A DNA stretch of 33,403 nucleotides from an uncultured Flavobacteriales bacterium (GTDB lineage Bacteria > Bacteroidota > Bacteroidia > Flavobacteriales_D > Sanyastnellaceae): the NCBI GenBank assembly GCA_937881575.1, contig CALGEI010000012.1:1-33403 (forward strand). The letters are read 5' to 3'. Every line of letters begins with the position of its first letter. The first letter of the stretch is position 1. Shown one piece after another: positions 22,682 through 31,840 of the stretch. The notes beneath the pieces are model-generated. The model was not told the DNA's origin, ran no database searches, and was given only the letters and a program-made list of their open reading frames with translations. The position numbers and the translations under genes were made by a program.

Positions 22682-22849
22682 TTAACGCTCGATGCCTTTG
22701 TGGCGTCGCTCCGTACTTACCGACAATTTCTTGCGGCCCTTAGCGCGTCGTGCACTCAATACGTTGCGTCCATTGGCAGATGCCATGCGCTTGAGAAAGC
22801 CGTGCTTGTTGCGTCGCTTGCGTACCGAGGGTTGGAATGTCCTTTTCAT
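22682..22849 (-). CDS. rpmH: 50S ribosomal protein L34
   Basis: A 55-residue, very basic protein reading [18 protein letters not shown] at the start and continuing with [27 protein letters not shown] and a C-terminal ERRHKGIER. This is the invariant pattern of L34, the smallest large-subunit protein, which binds 23S rRNA. The usual bacterial length is 44-47 residues and Bacteroidota forms run somewhat longer at the C-terminus. ATG at 22847-22849, TAA at 22682-22684. The gene has a full consensus promoter upstream and a strong terminator downstream, so it is its own transcription unit. In many bacteria rpmH sits by rnpA or dnaA; here neither is near. Confidence 0.97.
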   Translation of the reverse strand: MKRTFQPSVRKRRNKHGFLKRMASANGRNVLSARRAKGRKKLSVSTERRHKGIER

Positions 22850-22895
22850 AATGCGTCAGTGTTTCGGTGGATGCAACCACCCAAATTCAGGACGG

Positions 22896-22926
22896 CAAAG
22901 ATAGTCACAGATGGCCTGCTTCCAAA
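22896..22926 (-). promoter_or_regulatory. Full consensus Bacteroidota promoter for rpmH
   Basis: Read on the minus strand, TTTG (22926-22923) is followed after exactly 19 bases by TATCTTTG (22903-22896). This fits the Bacteroidota vegetative promoter TTTG-N19-21-TAnnTTTG with no mismatch. Transcription would start near 22890, giving a leader of about 40 bases before the rpmH ATG. It is the best promoter in the window. Confidence 0.85.
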
Positions 22927-22980
22927 TAGCTTGACACAAAGATTACAATGTAAATCCCGAATCGGGTGTAATTTCGCTCC

Positions 22981-24843
22981 ATGGCGAAAAGTGGACGGCA
23001 AGAATTACCCAAAACGGGCGCGGAGAAGGGAAACGACGAGGCGCGCAAATTCAGTTGGAAGAACTGGGGAGCACTCGGTAAGATGGGCTCTTACTTGCGT
23101 CCACACGCTTGGGGCTATGCGCTCGGTATTTTAATTATCAGCGCCAGTGGTATTCTGACGTTGCTGGTGACCCGTTTGTGGGGACAACTCGGAGGTGTTG
23201 GAACCATGGGAGACGGCCCCGCTCAGGTGGAATCGCCGATGCAAGCATTGAACATCGACATGACCAACTTGACGAGCATCGGTTGGACGATTTTGATCGT
23301 TTTATTCGTTCAAGCAACGCTGAGTTTTGCGCGCGTGGTTTTGTTTGCCCGGATGACCGAAGACATGATGCGGGATATGCGCAGTGATGCCTTTGAAGCC
23401 ATTGTCCGCATGCCGATGCGATTTTTTGACACGCGCCGTGTAGGGGACTTGAACAGTCGAGTATCCGCCGACATCACGGCCATTCAAGATATTTTCACCA
23501 CGACCATGGCGGAGTTGTTGAGGCAGGTCATCATCATCATTGGAGGCATTTTGGCCTTGTTGTATTTCTCGGTCACGTTGACACTTTTGATGTTGGCCAC
23601 GCTCCCGGTGATGATCATCGCAGCGATTTTATTCGGTCGATTCATTCGAAAGTTGTCCAAACGTACTCAGGATCAAGTCGCAGAATCCAACACCATCGTA
23701 CAAGAGACGCTTACGGGCATCATCAGCGTGAAAAGCTTTGCCAACGAAGCATTGGAATTGGTGCGGTATGGGACGAGCATTCGGGATATCCGGACCCTTG
23801 CGCTGAAAGGGGCCATCTGGCGGGGGGCGTTTGCCTCCTTTATCATCTTGTTCATCTTTGGAGCCATCACCCTGGTCATTTTCAAAGGAGCCGACCTCAT
23901 GGCCAGTGGAGGCTTGGAAAGTGAACATTTCTTTACCTTTCTTTTGATGACGGGATTGGTCGCCGGATCAATCGGTGGGATTGCCGCGCAATTTTCAGCA
24001 CTTCAGAAAGGGCTCGGGGCCATTGAAAGTTTAATGGAACTTATGGATGAACCGCAAGAGCCGGTCGATACGCGTTCTGAGTCGCTCACCAAACTCAAGC
24101 TTGCGGGCCGCGTTCAGTTCAAAAATGTTCATTTCCATTATCCCAACCGGGAAGACATCAATGTTTTGAAGGGCATCGACCTCGACATTGCTCCGGGTGA
24201 ACGCATTGCCTTGGTGGGGCCTTCGGGAGCCGGAAAATCCACCATGGCCTCGCTCTTACTTCGATTTCACGACCCTGTCAGTGGCGACATCTTGATTGAT
24301 GGCCAGTCCTTGGCTTCCTTTCCCCTGACGGCATATCGGAAACGCGTGGCGTTCGTTCCGCAAGAAGTTATTCTTTTCGGAGGGGACATTCGGAGCAACA
24401 TCGCGTACGGCAAACCCGATGCGACTGAGAATGAAATCATGGACGCCGCTGAAAAAGCGAACGCCAAGGAATTCATTGACTCCTTCCCGGAAGGCTTCGA
24501 TACATTGGTTGGCGAACGGGGGGTTCAACTCAGTGGAGGACAACGGCAACGCATCGCCATTGCGCGCGCTATTCTGCGCAATCCCGACATTCTCATTCTC
24601 GACGAAGCCACCAGCGCTCTCGACTCCACAAGCGAATTGGAAGTGCAAAAAGCGCTCGATGTTTTGATGCAAGGACGGAGCAGCCTGATCATTGCCCACC
24701 GGCTGAGCACCATTCGCAGCGCCGATCGGATTGCCGTGATCGCCGATGGAACCATTCAAGAGTGGGGGAACCACGAAGATTTGATGGCCGCCCAAGGCCC
24801 CTATTTCAGGTTGGTCGAAAATCAAGAAATTGGTCTAGCTTGA
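22981..24843 (+). CDS. MsbA-like ABC exporter, membrane and ATPase domains fused
   Basis: A 620-residue half-transporter with a polar N-terminal stretch (1-38), six membrane helices (about 40-330) and a C-terminal ATPase. The ATPase has Walker A GPSGAGKST near 413, Q-loop FVPQEVILFGG, signature LSGGQRQR near 517, Walker B LILDEATSALD near 538-546 and the switch His in AHRLST near 573. Homodimers of this type export lipids such as lipid A or drugs, powered by ATP. The substrate cannot be read from the sequence. It is divergent from rpmH and 45 bases upstream of gmd. A one-mismatch -7 box, TAATTTCG, lies at 22969-22976. Confidence 0.92.
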   Translation: MAKSGRQELPKTGAEKGNDEARKFSWKNWGALGKMGSYLRPHAWGYALGILIISASGILTLLVTRLWGQLGGVGTMGDGPAQVESPMQALNIDMTNLTSIGWTILIVLFVQATLSFARVVLFARMTEDMMRDMRSDAFEAIVRMPMRFFDTRRVGDLNSRVSADITAIQDIFTTTMAELLRQVIIIIGGILALLYFSVTLTLLMLATLPVMIIAAILFGRFIRKLSKRTQDQVAESNTIVQETLTGIISVKSFANEALELVRYGTSIRDIRTLALKGAIWRGAFASFIILFIFGAITLVIFKGADLMASGGLESEHFFTFLLMTGLVAGSIGGIAAQFSALQKGLGAIESLMELMDEPQEPVDTRSESLTKLKLAGRVQFKNVHFHYPNREDINVLKGIDLDIAPGERIALVGPSGAGKSTMASLLLRFHDPVSGDILIDGQSLASFPLTAYRKRVAFVPQEVILFGGDIRSNIAYGKPDATENEIMDAAEKANAKEFIDSFPEGFDTLVGERGVQLSGGQRQRIAIARAILRNPDILILDEATSALDSTSELEVQKALDVLMQGRSSLIIAHRLSTIRSADRIAVIADGTIQEWGNHEDLMAAQGPYFRLVENQEIGLA

Positions 24844-24888
24844 TTTCGTCCGTGTTCAATCGTATTTTTCGGCTTCAGAGAACGCATC

Positions 24889-25974
24889 ATGAAAAAGGCA
24901 TTGATTACGGGGATTACAGGACAAGACGGTGCCTATTTGACTGAATTGCTGCTAGAAAAGGGTTACGAGGTCCACGGTGTCAAGCGCCGAGCCTCGCTGC
25001 TCAATACGGACCGCATCGACCACCTCTACCAGGATCCACATGATACCAGCATTCGTCTGAAGCTGCATTATGGCGATTTGACGGACTCAACCAATTTGAT
25101 CCGAATCATCCAAGAAGTGAAGCCCGACGAGATCTACAACCTCGCGGCGATGAGTCACGTAGCCGTGAGCTTTGACACACCGGAATACACGGCCAACGCG
25201 GACGGCATTGGCACGCTCCGTATCTTGGAAGCACTGCGCATCCTAGGAATGGAAAAAACGTGTCGATTCTACCAGGCTTCGACCTCTGAACTCTACGGGT
25301 TGGTGCAGGAAACTCCTCAAAGCGAAACCACTCCATTCTATCCGAGAAGCCCCTATGGCGTTGCCAAATTGTACGGGTTCTGGATCGTCAAGAACTACCG
25401 AGAATCTTATGGAATGCATGCCTCCAACGGCATCTTGTTCAACCATGAAAGTCCGTTGCGCGGTGAAACGTTTGTGACCCGAAAAATCACGCGTGCGGTA
25501 GCACAAATCCATTTGGGCCTATTGGATCGGTTGTATTTAGGCAACTTAGACGCAAAGCGAGATTGGGGCCACGCCAAAGATTATGTGGAGGGCATGTGGC
25601 GGATGCTACAGCAGGACACGCCCGATGATTATGTATTGGCCACAGGCCGAACGGTACCGATCCGCGACTTTGTCAACATGGCATTTGCTCATGTTGGGAA
25701 GACGTTGGAATGGAAAGGCGAAGGCGTCGACGAACAAGGCATTTGCCAAGAAACGGGCGATGTACTCGTTCAAGTGGACCCGCGCTATTTCCGCCCGGCC
25801 GAAGTGGATTTACTCGTCGGAGATGCCTCGAAGGCCAAAAGAGTCTTGGGCTGGGAAGCCACCTGCACGCTTGAAGAGCTCTGCAGTGAAATGATGGAGT
25901 CCGACATCGCACTGTTTGAACGCAACAAGTACTTGCGGGATGGAGGGCACGATGTTCTCACGCAATACGAGTAA
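24889..25974 (+). CDS. gmd: GDP-mannose 4,6-dehydratase
   Basis: Gmd makes GDP-4-keto-6-deoxy-mannose from GDP-mannose with NADP, the first step to GDP-L-fucose and other 6-deoxy sugars. The 361-residue short-chain dehydrogenase has the nucleotide-binding GITGQDG at 8-14, the family-typical [15 protein letters not shown] (33-47), the catalytic T132/E134 (STSELYG) and Y156xxxK160, and the GEIFVTRKIT-like stretch [16 protein letters not shown]. All key residues are present. The gene begins 45 bases after the ABC exporter gene. It is 20 kb from fcl (3884), with which it forms one pathway. It is convergent with the GT4 gene 21 bases downstream, and no strong terminator is seen between them. Confidence 0.97.
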   Translation: MKKALITGITGQDGAYLTELLLEKGYEVHGVKRRASLLNTDRIDHLYQDPHDTSIRLKLHYGDLTDSTNLIRIIQEVKPDEIYNLAAMSHVAVSFDTPEYTANADGIGTLRILEALRILGMEKTCRFYQASTSELYGLVQETPQSETTPFYPRSPYGVAKLYGFWIVKNYRESYGMHASNGILFNHESPLRGETFVTRKITRAVAQIHLGLLDRLYLGNLDAKRDWGHAKDYVEGMWRMLQQDTPDDYVLATGRTVPIRDFVNMAFAHVGKTLEWKGEGVDEQGICQETGDVLVQVDPRYFRPAEVDLLVGDASKAKRVLGWEATCTLEELCSEMMESDIALFERNKYLRDGGHDVLTQYE

Positions 25975-25995
25975 ACCGGAGCCCCTTGGGAGGCC

Positions 25996-27315
25996 TTAAG
26001 ACTCCGTCATCTTACGCATCAGCTGGAGAAACTCTGAGCTGATGTGGCTTCTATGGAATTTTCGAATCTCCCCCCAATTCGGTTCATGCCGATAAGAGTG
26101 CTCGTCCTGATCAACCAGTGACCGGATAAAAGCGTCCATCTGCGTTTCATGACCGCGACGATTAAAAGTACGCCCTGCACTGCAAGACCTTAGAATCTTC
26201 GCCACATCTGAACCTTCACGACCCAAATGCAGGATCGGAATACCCGTCCGCAGATATTCAAATGTCTTTCCCGGGATGTGACCGTCAAACGCTTCTCCTT
26301 CTGGTCCAACCAAAATCAACGCTCCAGCTGATTTTTGTTTTTCAGTCACCGCTTCATGGGGCAAGACCCCTTTAAATTCTATAAAAGAGAACCGCTCCGA
26401 CAATGCGCGCTCATAGGAAACTGAAATTCCTCCCACTATCTCAATTTTCATTTCCGGAAAATCTGGAATCACCCTCGCTAACGATTCAAAAAGTACCTCC
26501 ACCTGGTATGACTCAATCAAAGTCCCCGTGTACAAAAAGTGAAATGCACCCACTTCTTCCGGTTTCGTTTGCTCCAAATCTTCTCCGTCGTATCCATTTG
26601 TAATCACCGAGAACTTGCCCCGTTGAGACAGGGGGATCTTCTGCGCGAGCAAAGCCTTCAAACTTGGGGTGACCGCCACCACCGCATCAGCACTGTCCAA
26701 AACAGACCGTTCCAACCGTCGATCTAAGAATTCACTTACAGGACTGTGCAAAAGATCTTTGTAGTAAAAAATGTCGGTCCATGGATCGCGAAAGTCAGCA
26801 ATCCATTGAATCGATCGGGATTTCTTTAACGCCTGACCAATCAGGTGGACGCTTTGAGGTGGACTTGATGTGACAACGAATTGAATGCCCTGCTCGTCGA
26901 TGATCGCCTTGGCAGCCAATAACGCCCTCCGATTCCAAGTTTTTCTTGGATCCGGTATGAAAAGATGGCTACGCAAGGAGATCATCACTTGTAGCCAAAA
27001 ATTCGACTTCCCTTCGGAGGAAAACCCTGTTTGAGGAACCCCATTACCAAGCAGTTTCTTGGCAATTACGAACGGGTTGAATGCTTTCACATGGGTAACA
27101 TGCACACGGGGGTCAACTTCCTTTAGCAATGCAGAATCGCCGGTCGGATAATGTGCCGATTCCGGATCCAAGGTTAGCACATGAACATCCACTCCTAAAC
27201 GGACCAACTGACTGGACATTCTCAACCAACGTTGCACCCCCATTCCTCCCGATGGGGGCCAGTAATAGGCAATCAGCAACAATTTTATCGAAGATGTTGG
27301 AGGAACTTGACTCAT
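25996..27315 (-). CDS. GT4-like glycosyltransferase (GT-B fold)
   Basis: A 439-residue cytoplasmic or peripheral enzyme with a GT-B fold pattern: the N-terminal glycine-rich LIAYYWPPSGGMGVQRW, a middle IADFRDPWTDIFYY region, VITNGYDGEDL at the domain junction, and a C-terminal GHIPGKTFEYLRTGIPILHLG in the place of the donor-binding E-rich motif. It matches the sugar transferases often seen in Bacteroidota surface polysaccharide clusters. The donor sugar is not evident. It is the last gene of the minus-strand RND run, 23 bases after the TolC gene, and so an odd partner for efflux genes. By eye its base composition looks a little more AT-rich than its neighbours, which may hint at later acquisition. 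Confidence 0.82.
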   Translation of the reverse strand: MSQVPPTSSIKLLLIAYYWPPSGGMGVQRWLRMSSQLVRLGVDVHVLTLDPESAHYPTGDSALLKEVDPRVHVTHVKAFNPFVIAKKLLGNGVPQTGFSSEGKSNFWLQVMISLRSHLFIPDPRKTWNRRALLAAKAIIDEQGIQFVVTSSPPQSVHLIGQALKKSRSIQWIADFRDPWTDIFYYKDLLHSPVSEFLDRRLERSVLDSADAVVAVTPSLKALLAQKIPLSQRGKFSVITNGYDGEDLEQTKPEEVGAFHFLYTGTLIESYQVEVLFESLARVIPDFPEMKIEIVGGISVSYERALSERFSFIEFKGVLPHEAVTEKQKSAGALILVGPEGEAFDGHIPGKTFEYLRTGIPILHLGREGSDVAKILRSCSAGRTFNRRGHETQMDAFIRSLVDQDEHSYRHEPNWGEIRKFHRSHISSEFLQLMRKMTES

Positions 27316-27338
27316 CGGCTATTCACTTTCATTCAATT

Positions 27339-28679
27339 TCATTCCAATTCAATGGCACCGTTCCAAAATCCCTGCAATCGTTTCAAGTCCAATTGAGCCA
27401 CACTCCACGCTTGCTGTGTTCGGAGCACCTCCATCTCGGCCCGCTGCAATCCGACTTGCAATTCACGGAAATCCAAGGAATTGATCGCTCCAAATTCCAA
27501 CCGGTCCCGCCCCATTTCAAGCAGTTCAGCAGCATTCTGTGCCATTCGGAGGGCCAACTGATGAACGGACGCTTGCGCGGCCATCCGATCTGTTGCCGTG
27601 CGCGCCAAAAGCAACACCTCACGTTGTTGGTCCGCAAAGTCCAAATCTGCAACTTCCATTTGAATTTTGGCCTGTTGAATCGCTCGACGCGTGGCTCCGC
27701 CATTGAAAACATTGAAATTCAACGACAGATTAGCGGCCAGGTTTTGAGTCCGCCCCTCACCCGATAAATCGCCCGCCGCAAATGTGCTTCGCTGGTCGCC
27801 AAAGCTCGAAGACAACTGCACCATGGGAAACAAGCCGGACTCCGCTTGAGCAATTCCGACATCGGCCAATTCACGCGATAGCATGGCATTCCGAATGGCC
27901 GTCGCATCGCTCAAAACGGCCGACTTGACTGCATCCCAACCGCCATTTTCAACGGGCGAATCCAAGGGCGATGTGAGTTTCCAATCGGACCATTCTGAAC
28001 CTCCTAAAAGACGACTGAAGTTGTGCATGGCCACTTCACGCGACAGGCCCTGCTGTATCAAAGCCAAGCTATCGGTAAACAAAGCATTCTGAATTTGAAG
28101 CCGGTCAAACGCCCTTGCCCCCCCCCATTCCTGAGCGGTCTCCAGGCGACTGAGGCGATCCGCCGATACGGCTAGCGAGTTCCGCAACACCTCCTCTACA
28201 GCCAGTTGAATCAAAACGTCATCGTAAGCCATCAGCACCGCAACCACCGTTTGTTCCACCACGAGGTTGACTTGACCTTCAGCTTGTTCCGCCAGGACAT
28301 CCAATGCCTGCTTGTTCGCAAACATGCGCATCCCATCAAACAGGGTCCAATTGAGCTGAGCGCTTGCATTCAATGCATCCGACTCCAGACGTTCTTGAAT
28401 GAAGGATGTGGGGTTTTCACGTTGATCGCTTACCGTACTTGAGGCCGTCGTGGAAACACCTATCTGCGGCAAAGCACCTGCGGCACCCCAACCGGTATTG
28501 ACCGATGCCAGTTCTGCCCTTTTCTGAGCCAATTGAATGCCAAAATTCTGATTCAACGCCAGGGCAACCGCCTCTTGCTTGTTCAAGGGACGGACTCCCG
28601 TTTGCGCCATGGATTCTAACGAAGAGCCCTGGATCAAAACCAAGCCAATGCCCATCAATTGAAAAATCTTAGAATTCAT
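27339..28679 (-). CDS. TolC-family outer-membrane efflux channel (second)
   Basis: A 446-residue TolC-family protein with a signal peptide (hydrophobic MGIGLVLIQGSS, cleavage near SMAQ) and the two-fold helical repeat. NKQEAVALALNQNFGIQLAQ opens the first half, and NLSLNFNVFNGGATRRAIQQAKIQ the second. It is the exit duct for the RND pump encoded just upstream, whose stop codon overlaps its ATG (28676-28679). An unbroken run of nine C on the plus strand (28118-28126), nine G in the coding strand, falls at about residues 185-188 (EWGGA). This is long enough to slip during replication. It is only distantly similar to the first TolC protein at 15359. Confidence 0.9.
   Translation of the reverse strand: MNSKIFQLMGIGLVLIQGSSLESMAQTGVRPLNKQEAVALALNQNFGIQLAQKRAELASVNTGWGAAGALPQIGVSTTASSTVSDQRENPTSFIQERLESDALNASAQLNWTLFDGMRMFANKQALDVLAEQAEGQVNLVVEQTVVAVLMAYDDVLIQLAVEEVLRNSLAVSADRLSRLETAQEWGGARAFDRLQIQNALFTDSLALIQQGLSREVAMHNFSRLLGGSEWSDWKLTSPLDSPVENGGWDAVKSAVLSDATAIRNAMLSRELADVGIAQAESGLFPMVQLSSSFGDQRSTFAAGDLSGEGRTQNLAANLSLNFNVFNGGATRRAIQQAKIQMEVADLDFADQQREVLLLARTATDRMAAQASVHQLALRMAQNAAELLEMGRDRLEFGAINSLDFRELQVGLQRAEMEVLRTQQAWSVAQLDLKRLQGFWNGAIELE
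28118..28126. repeat. Nine-base C/G homopolymer inside the second TolC gene
   Basis: Nine consecutive C on the plus strand correspond to codons TGG-GGG-GGG-GCA in the TolC coding strand. It is the longest homopolymer I noticed inside a coding sequence of the window. Synonymous glycine codons could have broken it, so it may be kept for slippage or be chance. Confidence 0.6.
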
Positions 28680-31600
28680 GACTTCTCGATTTCTGTGTCC
28701 ATGGCAATTTCCTCTCGAATGGCAGGTTCCGCGGCTTCAACTCCGGGCCAATCGCCTTTCTTCACCCACACCCAAGTGCGGTGGAACGGGTTGATCCACT
28801 GCAAATAAATGGGCAAGAGCACCAAAATGATGACCGTAATAAAGAGCAATCCAAAGGCCACAGAAATGGCCATGGGGATTAAGAATTGCGCTTGAAAACT
28901 CTTGTTCAGCATCAGTGGCGCCAAACCAGCCACCGTCGTCACAGACGTCAGAATGATGGGACGGAATCGACTCATCCCTGCCTCCCAAATGGCTTCTTTG
29001 ACCAACAATCCCTTTTTGAGATTTACATTGTAAGAAGCCACGAAGACCAAGGCGTCGTTTACGAGAATTCCAATGAGCGCAATCATGCCCAAGATGGAAA
29101 ACAAGCTGATTTGAGCGCCCAAAATCCAGTGCCCCAAACTGACTCCAACGAAGCCAAAGGGAATCAAACCAAACACCGCCAAACCTTGCAAAGGTGAGCG
29201 AAACGCCAAAATGATGATGAACAACATCAGGGCGAAGATCAACGGCATCACAGCGCCTATGCTCGACTGCGATTTGGCCACTTCCCGATTTTGTCCTTCA
29301 TAACTCGGCGTCACCGAAGGATAACGCGCCAAGATCGGTGGAAGCACATCTTCTTTGATGGCGGTATTGGCATCCGTCGCGCTCACCCAGGGTCCTGCCA
29401 AATCAGCAGAGACTTGGACTTCCCGTTGACCGTAGAGGCGATTGATGGCGGTGATGCCCCGACCGACGACCACGTCTGCCAATTCATTCAAGGGAATCCT
29501 TGAACCATCGATTGCTCGAATGCGAAAATTCTGCAGATCGTCCAACGACGCCCGATCTGCTTCATCCAATCGGACCCACACCCGCACCTCATCCCGTCCG
29601 CGCTGCAAACGCTGTACCTCCGAACCATAAAACCCTTGTCGCACTTGGGACATGATTTCTTGACGGGTAAAACCGAGCTGATACGCCATGGGCTTGAGCA
29701 AGACTTCTACCTCTTGCATGCCTTTTTGGTTGTTGTCGATGACATCTTTGAGGTCTTCGCGTTGTAGCATCGCCGCTTTGAGTTCGACCGTGGCTGCGAT
29801 CAATTCGTCAATGTTGTTGCCCAACAAAGAAACCGACACAGGCCGACCGAAAGGCGAAAAGGCCGCAAAACTGAGGTTCTCCGCCCCGACAATGGGCCCG
29901 ACACGCTCTCGAATCATCGATGACACATCGGTGCTCTTCATGTTGCGACGTTCTCCGTCCAACAACTGCACATTGATCAATCCATTGTGCATGGATGGTC
30001 CGATTCGTTTGTCTACAGCCACCACCATTTGCAACGAGTCATCCCGCTGTTCAGAAAGCTCCTCGTTGACATCCCAAATCACCGTCTCAATGTGATCCAA
30101 TTGCGCTTTTGTCAGATGGTCTCGCGTGCCCGACTGCATGGTCAGATTGATGGTCAAGTTGTCGCCTTCAATGAAGGGGAAGAACGTGGTCTTCACCAGA
30201 CCGGAACCGATCAAGCCTGGAACGGATATCAAAAACACAGCAAAAATGATGCAGAACATGACCCACGGTTGGCGCAAGGCAAATCGAAGGATTGGCGCAT
30301 AAAACCGATCGCGCAATCCATTCATCAAATTCCGCATGAAGCGCTCCAATCGATTGGGCTTAAAGTCCCGTCGCAACGCTTTGGAGTGGCCAATGTGTGC
30401 CGGTAAAATCAAGGCGCCTTCGACCAATGAAAACACCAAAGTCAGGATAATGACCTTCGCCATATCCCGAAAGAAATCACCCAGTTGACCCTCGATGAAA
30501 AAGAAGGATGAAAAGGCGACAATCGTTGTAATGATCGCAGCGAAGACAGCGGGCAATACTTCCAACGTGCCGTTGATGGTCGCGTCCAATCGGCTCGCGC
30601 CACGTTCATAATGCTGGTAGATATTTTCGGCAATGACGATGCCATCATCCACAAGGATTCCAATGACCAAGATCATTCCAAACAAGGAAATCACATTGAT
30701 GGTCACCCCCAAATGAGCAGCGACCAAGAACATGCCCATGAAGGAAACTGGAATGGCCAAAGCCACCCAAAAGGCGACCCGGACATTGAGGAACAACGCC
30801 AAGAACAAGAGGACTAAAAAGAAGCCAATGACGCCGTTGTTGACCAACAGATCAATCCGTTGATTCAATACCGTGCTCGAATCCCGGATGACCTCCAAAC
30901 GGGTTGCATCGCCTCGGCGATTGTATGCCGTGATGTACGTTCGCACATCTTCAGCGATGTCCAAAATGGATTCCGAATTGAGGTTATTGACGGTGATCAC
31001 AGCCGCGGGTTCCCCATTGAACCAGTTACGAGACGGATCGTTTTCCGCCCAGCGGTCTTCGATGACCGCCACATCACTGAGCCTCACCACACGACCATCC
31101 CGGTCCGCCCGAATCACAATGTCCTCGAGACCTTGAGCCTCGTACGTCCGGTATCGACCCCGAATGATCATCTCCTCGTCACTGAGTTTGAGGCGACCTC
31201 CTGTGGTTTCCAAATTGGAATTTCGGACAGCAGCAGCTACTTCCTGAATGGAAAGGTTCATCTCGCTCAGGCGATCCTGCCGCAAGCGAATCTCAATTTC
31301 TTCGTTCGGAAAGCCACTCAACTGAACTCGGGAAATGCCCTCCACATTGCGCAACTCACGTTCAATTCTCCGCGCCTCTTCCTTCAATACCTTCAAGTCA
31401 TCGACACCGACCACTGCGAAAGAAATCGCAACGCCCACAGCGTCCTGTTTGAACACAATCGGCGGTTCCATGCCCACAGGAAAGCTCGGAATGCGGTCTA
31501 CAGCATTCTTGACATTCTGGAGCACTTCATCTGTTCGGTCTTCTGAAATGACGGCGATGGTGATGTTACCAGCATTCTCATTGCAGACCGATTTGACTTG

Positions 31601-31840
31601 GTCAATGCCGGCAATGCCCTTCAAATTCTCCTCAATTTTGGCAATGATGCCTTCTTCAACCTCCTCAGGTGATGCGCCCGGATAGACCACTTGAACCTGA
31701 ATGGTTTTTGAATCGGTTTCCGGAAAGAAGTTGGAACGCGTATTGGTCAGACCGATGAATCCTCCGGCCAAAATGGCAATCATGAGGAGATCGCCGGTCA
31801 AGTTGTATCGGACGAAGTATTGGATCAATCCGCGCATCAT
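28676..31840 (-). CDS. RND-family inner-membrane efflux pump
   Basis: A 1054-residue proton-driven exporter with the two-fold RND layout: helix 1, a periplasmic porter domain opened by VVYPGASPEEVEEGI, five helices, then a repeat of the same. The proton relay aspartates in the fourth helix are D398-D399 (LVDDGIVIAEN). The tenth helix, where AcrB has its essential Lys, reads GILVNDALVF with N928-D929 instead. That pattern belongs to a common RND subgroup that differs from AcrB/MexB, so drug export should not be assumed. Adaptor, pump and channel are linked by four-base overlaps on both sides, giving a complete tripartite system. Confidence 0.94.
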   Translation of the reverse strand: MMRGLIQYFVRYNLTGDLLMIAILAGGFIGLTNTRSNFFPETDSKTIQVQVVYPGASPEEVEEGIIAKIEENLKGIAGIDQVKSVCNENAGNITIAVISEDRTDEVLQNVKNAVDRIPSFPVGMEPPIVFKQDAVGVAISFAVVGVDDLKVLKEEARRIERELRNVEGISRVQLSGFPNEEIEIRLRQDRLSEMNLSIQEVAAAVRNSNLETTGGRLKLSDEEMIIRGRYRTYEAQGLEDIVIRADRDGRVVRLSDVAVIEDRWAENDPSRNWFNGEPAAVITVNNLNSESILDIAEDVRTYITAYNRRGDATRLEVIRDSSTVLNQRIDLLVNNGVIGFFLVLLFLALFLNVRVAFWVALAIPVSFMGMFLVAAHLGVTINVISLFGMILVIGILVDDGIVIAENIYQHYERGASRLDATINGTLEVLPAVFAAIITTIVAFSSFFFIEGQLGDFFRDMAKVIILTLVFSLVEGALILPAHIGHSKALRRDFKPNRLERFMRNLMNGLRDRFYAPILRFALRQPWVMFCIIFAVFLISVPGLIGSGLVKTTFFPFIEGDNLTINLTMQSGTRDHLTKAQLDHIETVIWDVNEELSEQRDDSLQMVVAVDKRIGPSMHNGLINVQLLDGERRNMKSTDVSSMIRERVGPIVGAENLSFAAFSPFGRPVSVSLLGNNIDELIAATVELKAAMLQREDLKDVIDNNQKGMQEVEVLLKPMAYQLGFTRQEIMSQVRQGFYGSEVQRLQRGRDEVRVWVRLDEADRASLDDLQNFRIRAIDGSRIPLNELADVVVGRGITAINRLYGQREVQVSADLAGPWVSATDANTAIKEDVLPPILARYPSVTPSYEGQNREVAKSQSSIGAVMPLIFALMLFIIILAFRSPLQGLAVFGLIPFGFVGVSLGHWILGAQISLFSILGMIALIGILVNDALVFVASYNVNLKKGLLVKEAIWEAGMSRFRPIILTSVTTVAGLAPLMLNKSFQAQFLIPMAISVAFGLLFITVIILVLLPIYLQWINPFHRTWVWVKKGDWPGVEAAEPAIREEIAMDTEIEKS

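Noticed and set aside
22931-22936. TTGACA resembling a sigma-70 -35 box before the ABC exporter gene
   Set aside because: No TATAAT-like box lies 16-18 bases downstream, and this lineage uses TTTG/TAnnTTTG promoters.
22514-23134. 206-codon plus-strand open frame across the rpmH region
   Set aside because: It crosses the PPTase end, a strong terminator and rpmH antisense; rpmH and the ABC exporter explain the coding signal.
27129-27767. 212-codon plus-strand open frame opposite the GT4 and TolC genes
   Set aside because: It spans the junction of two minus-strand genes and has no signal peptide, motif or start context.
30860-31546. 228-codon plus-strand open frame opposite the RND pump
   Set aside because: It is a shadow of a well-conserved pump gene with no recognisable domain.
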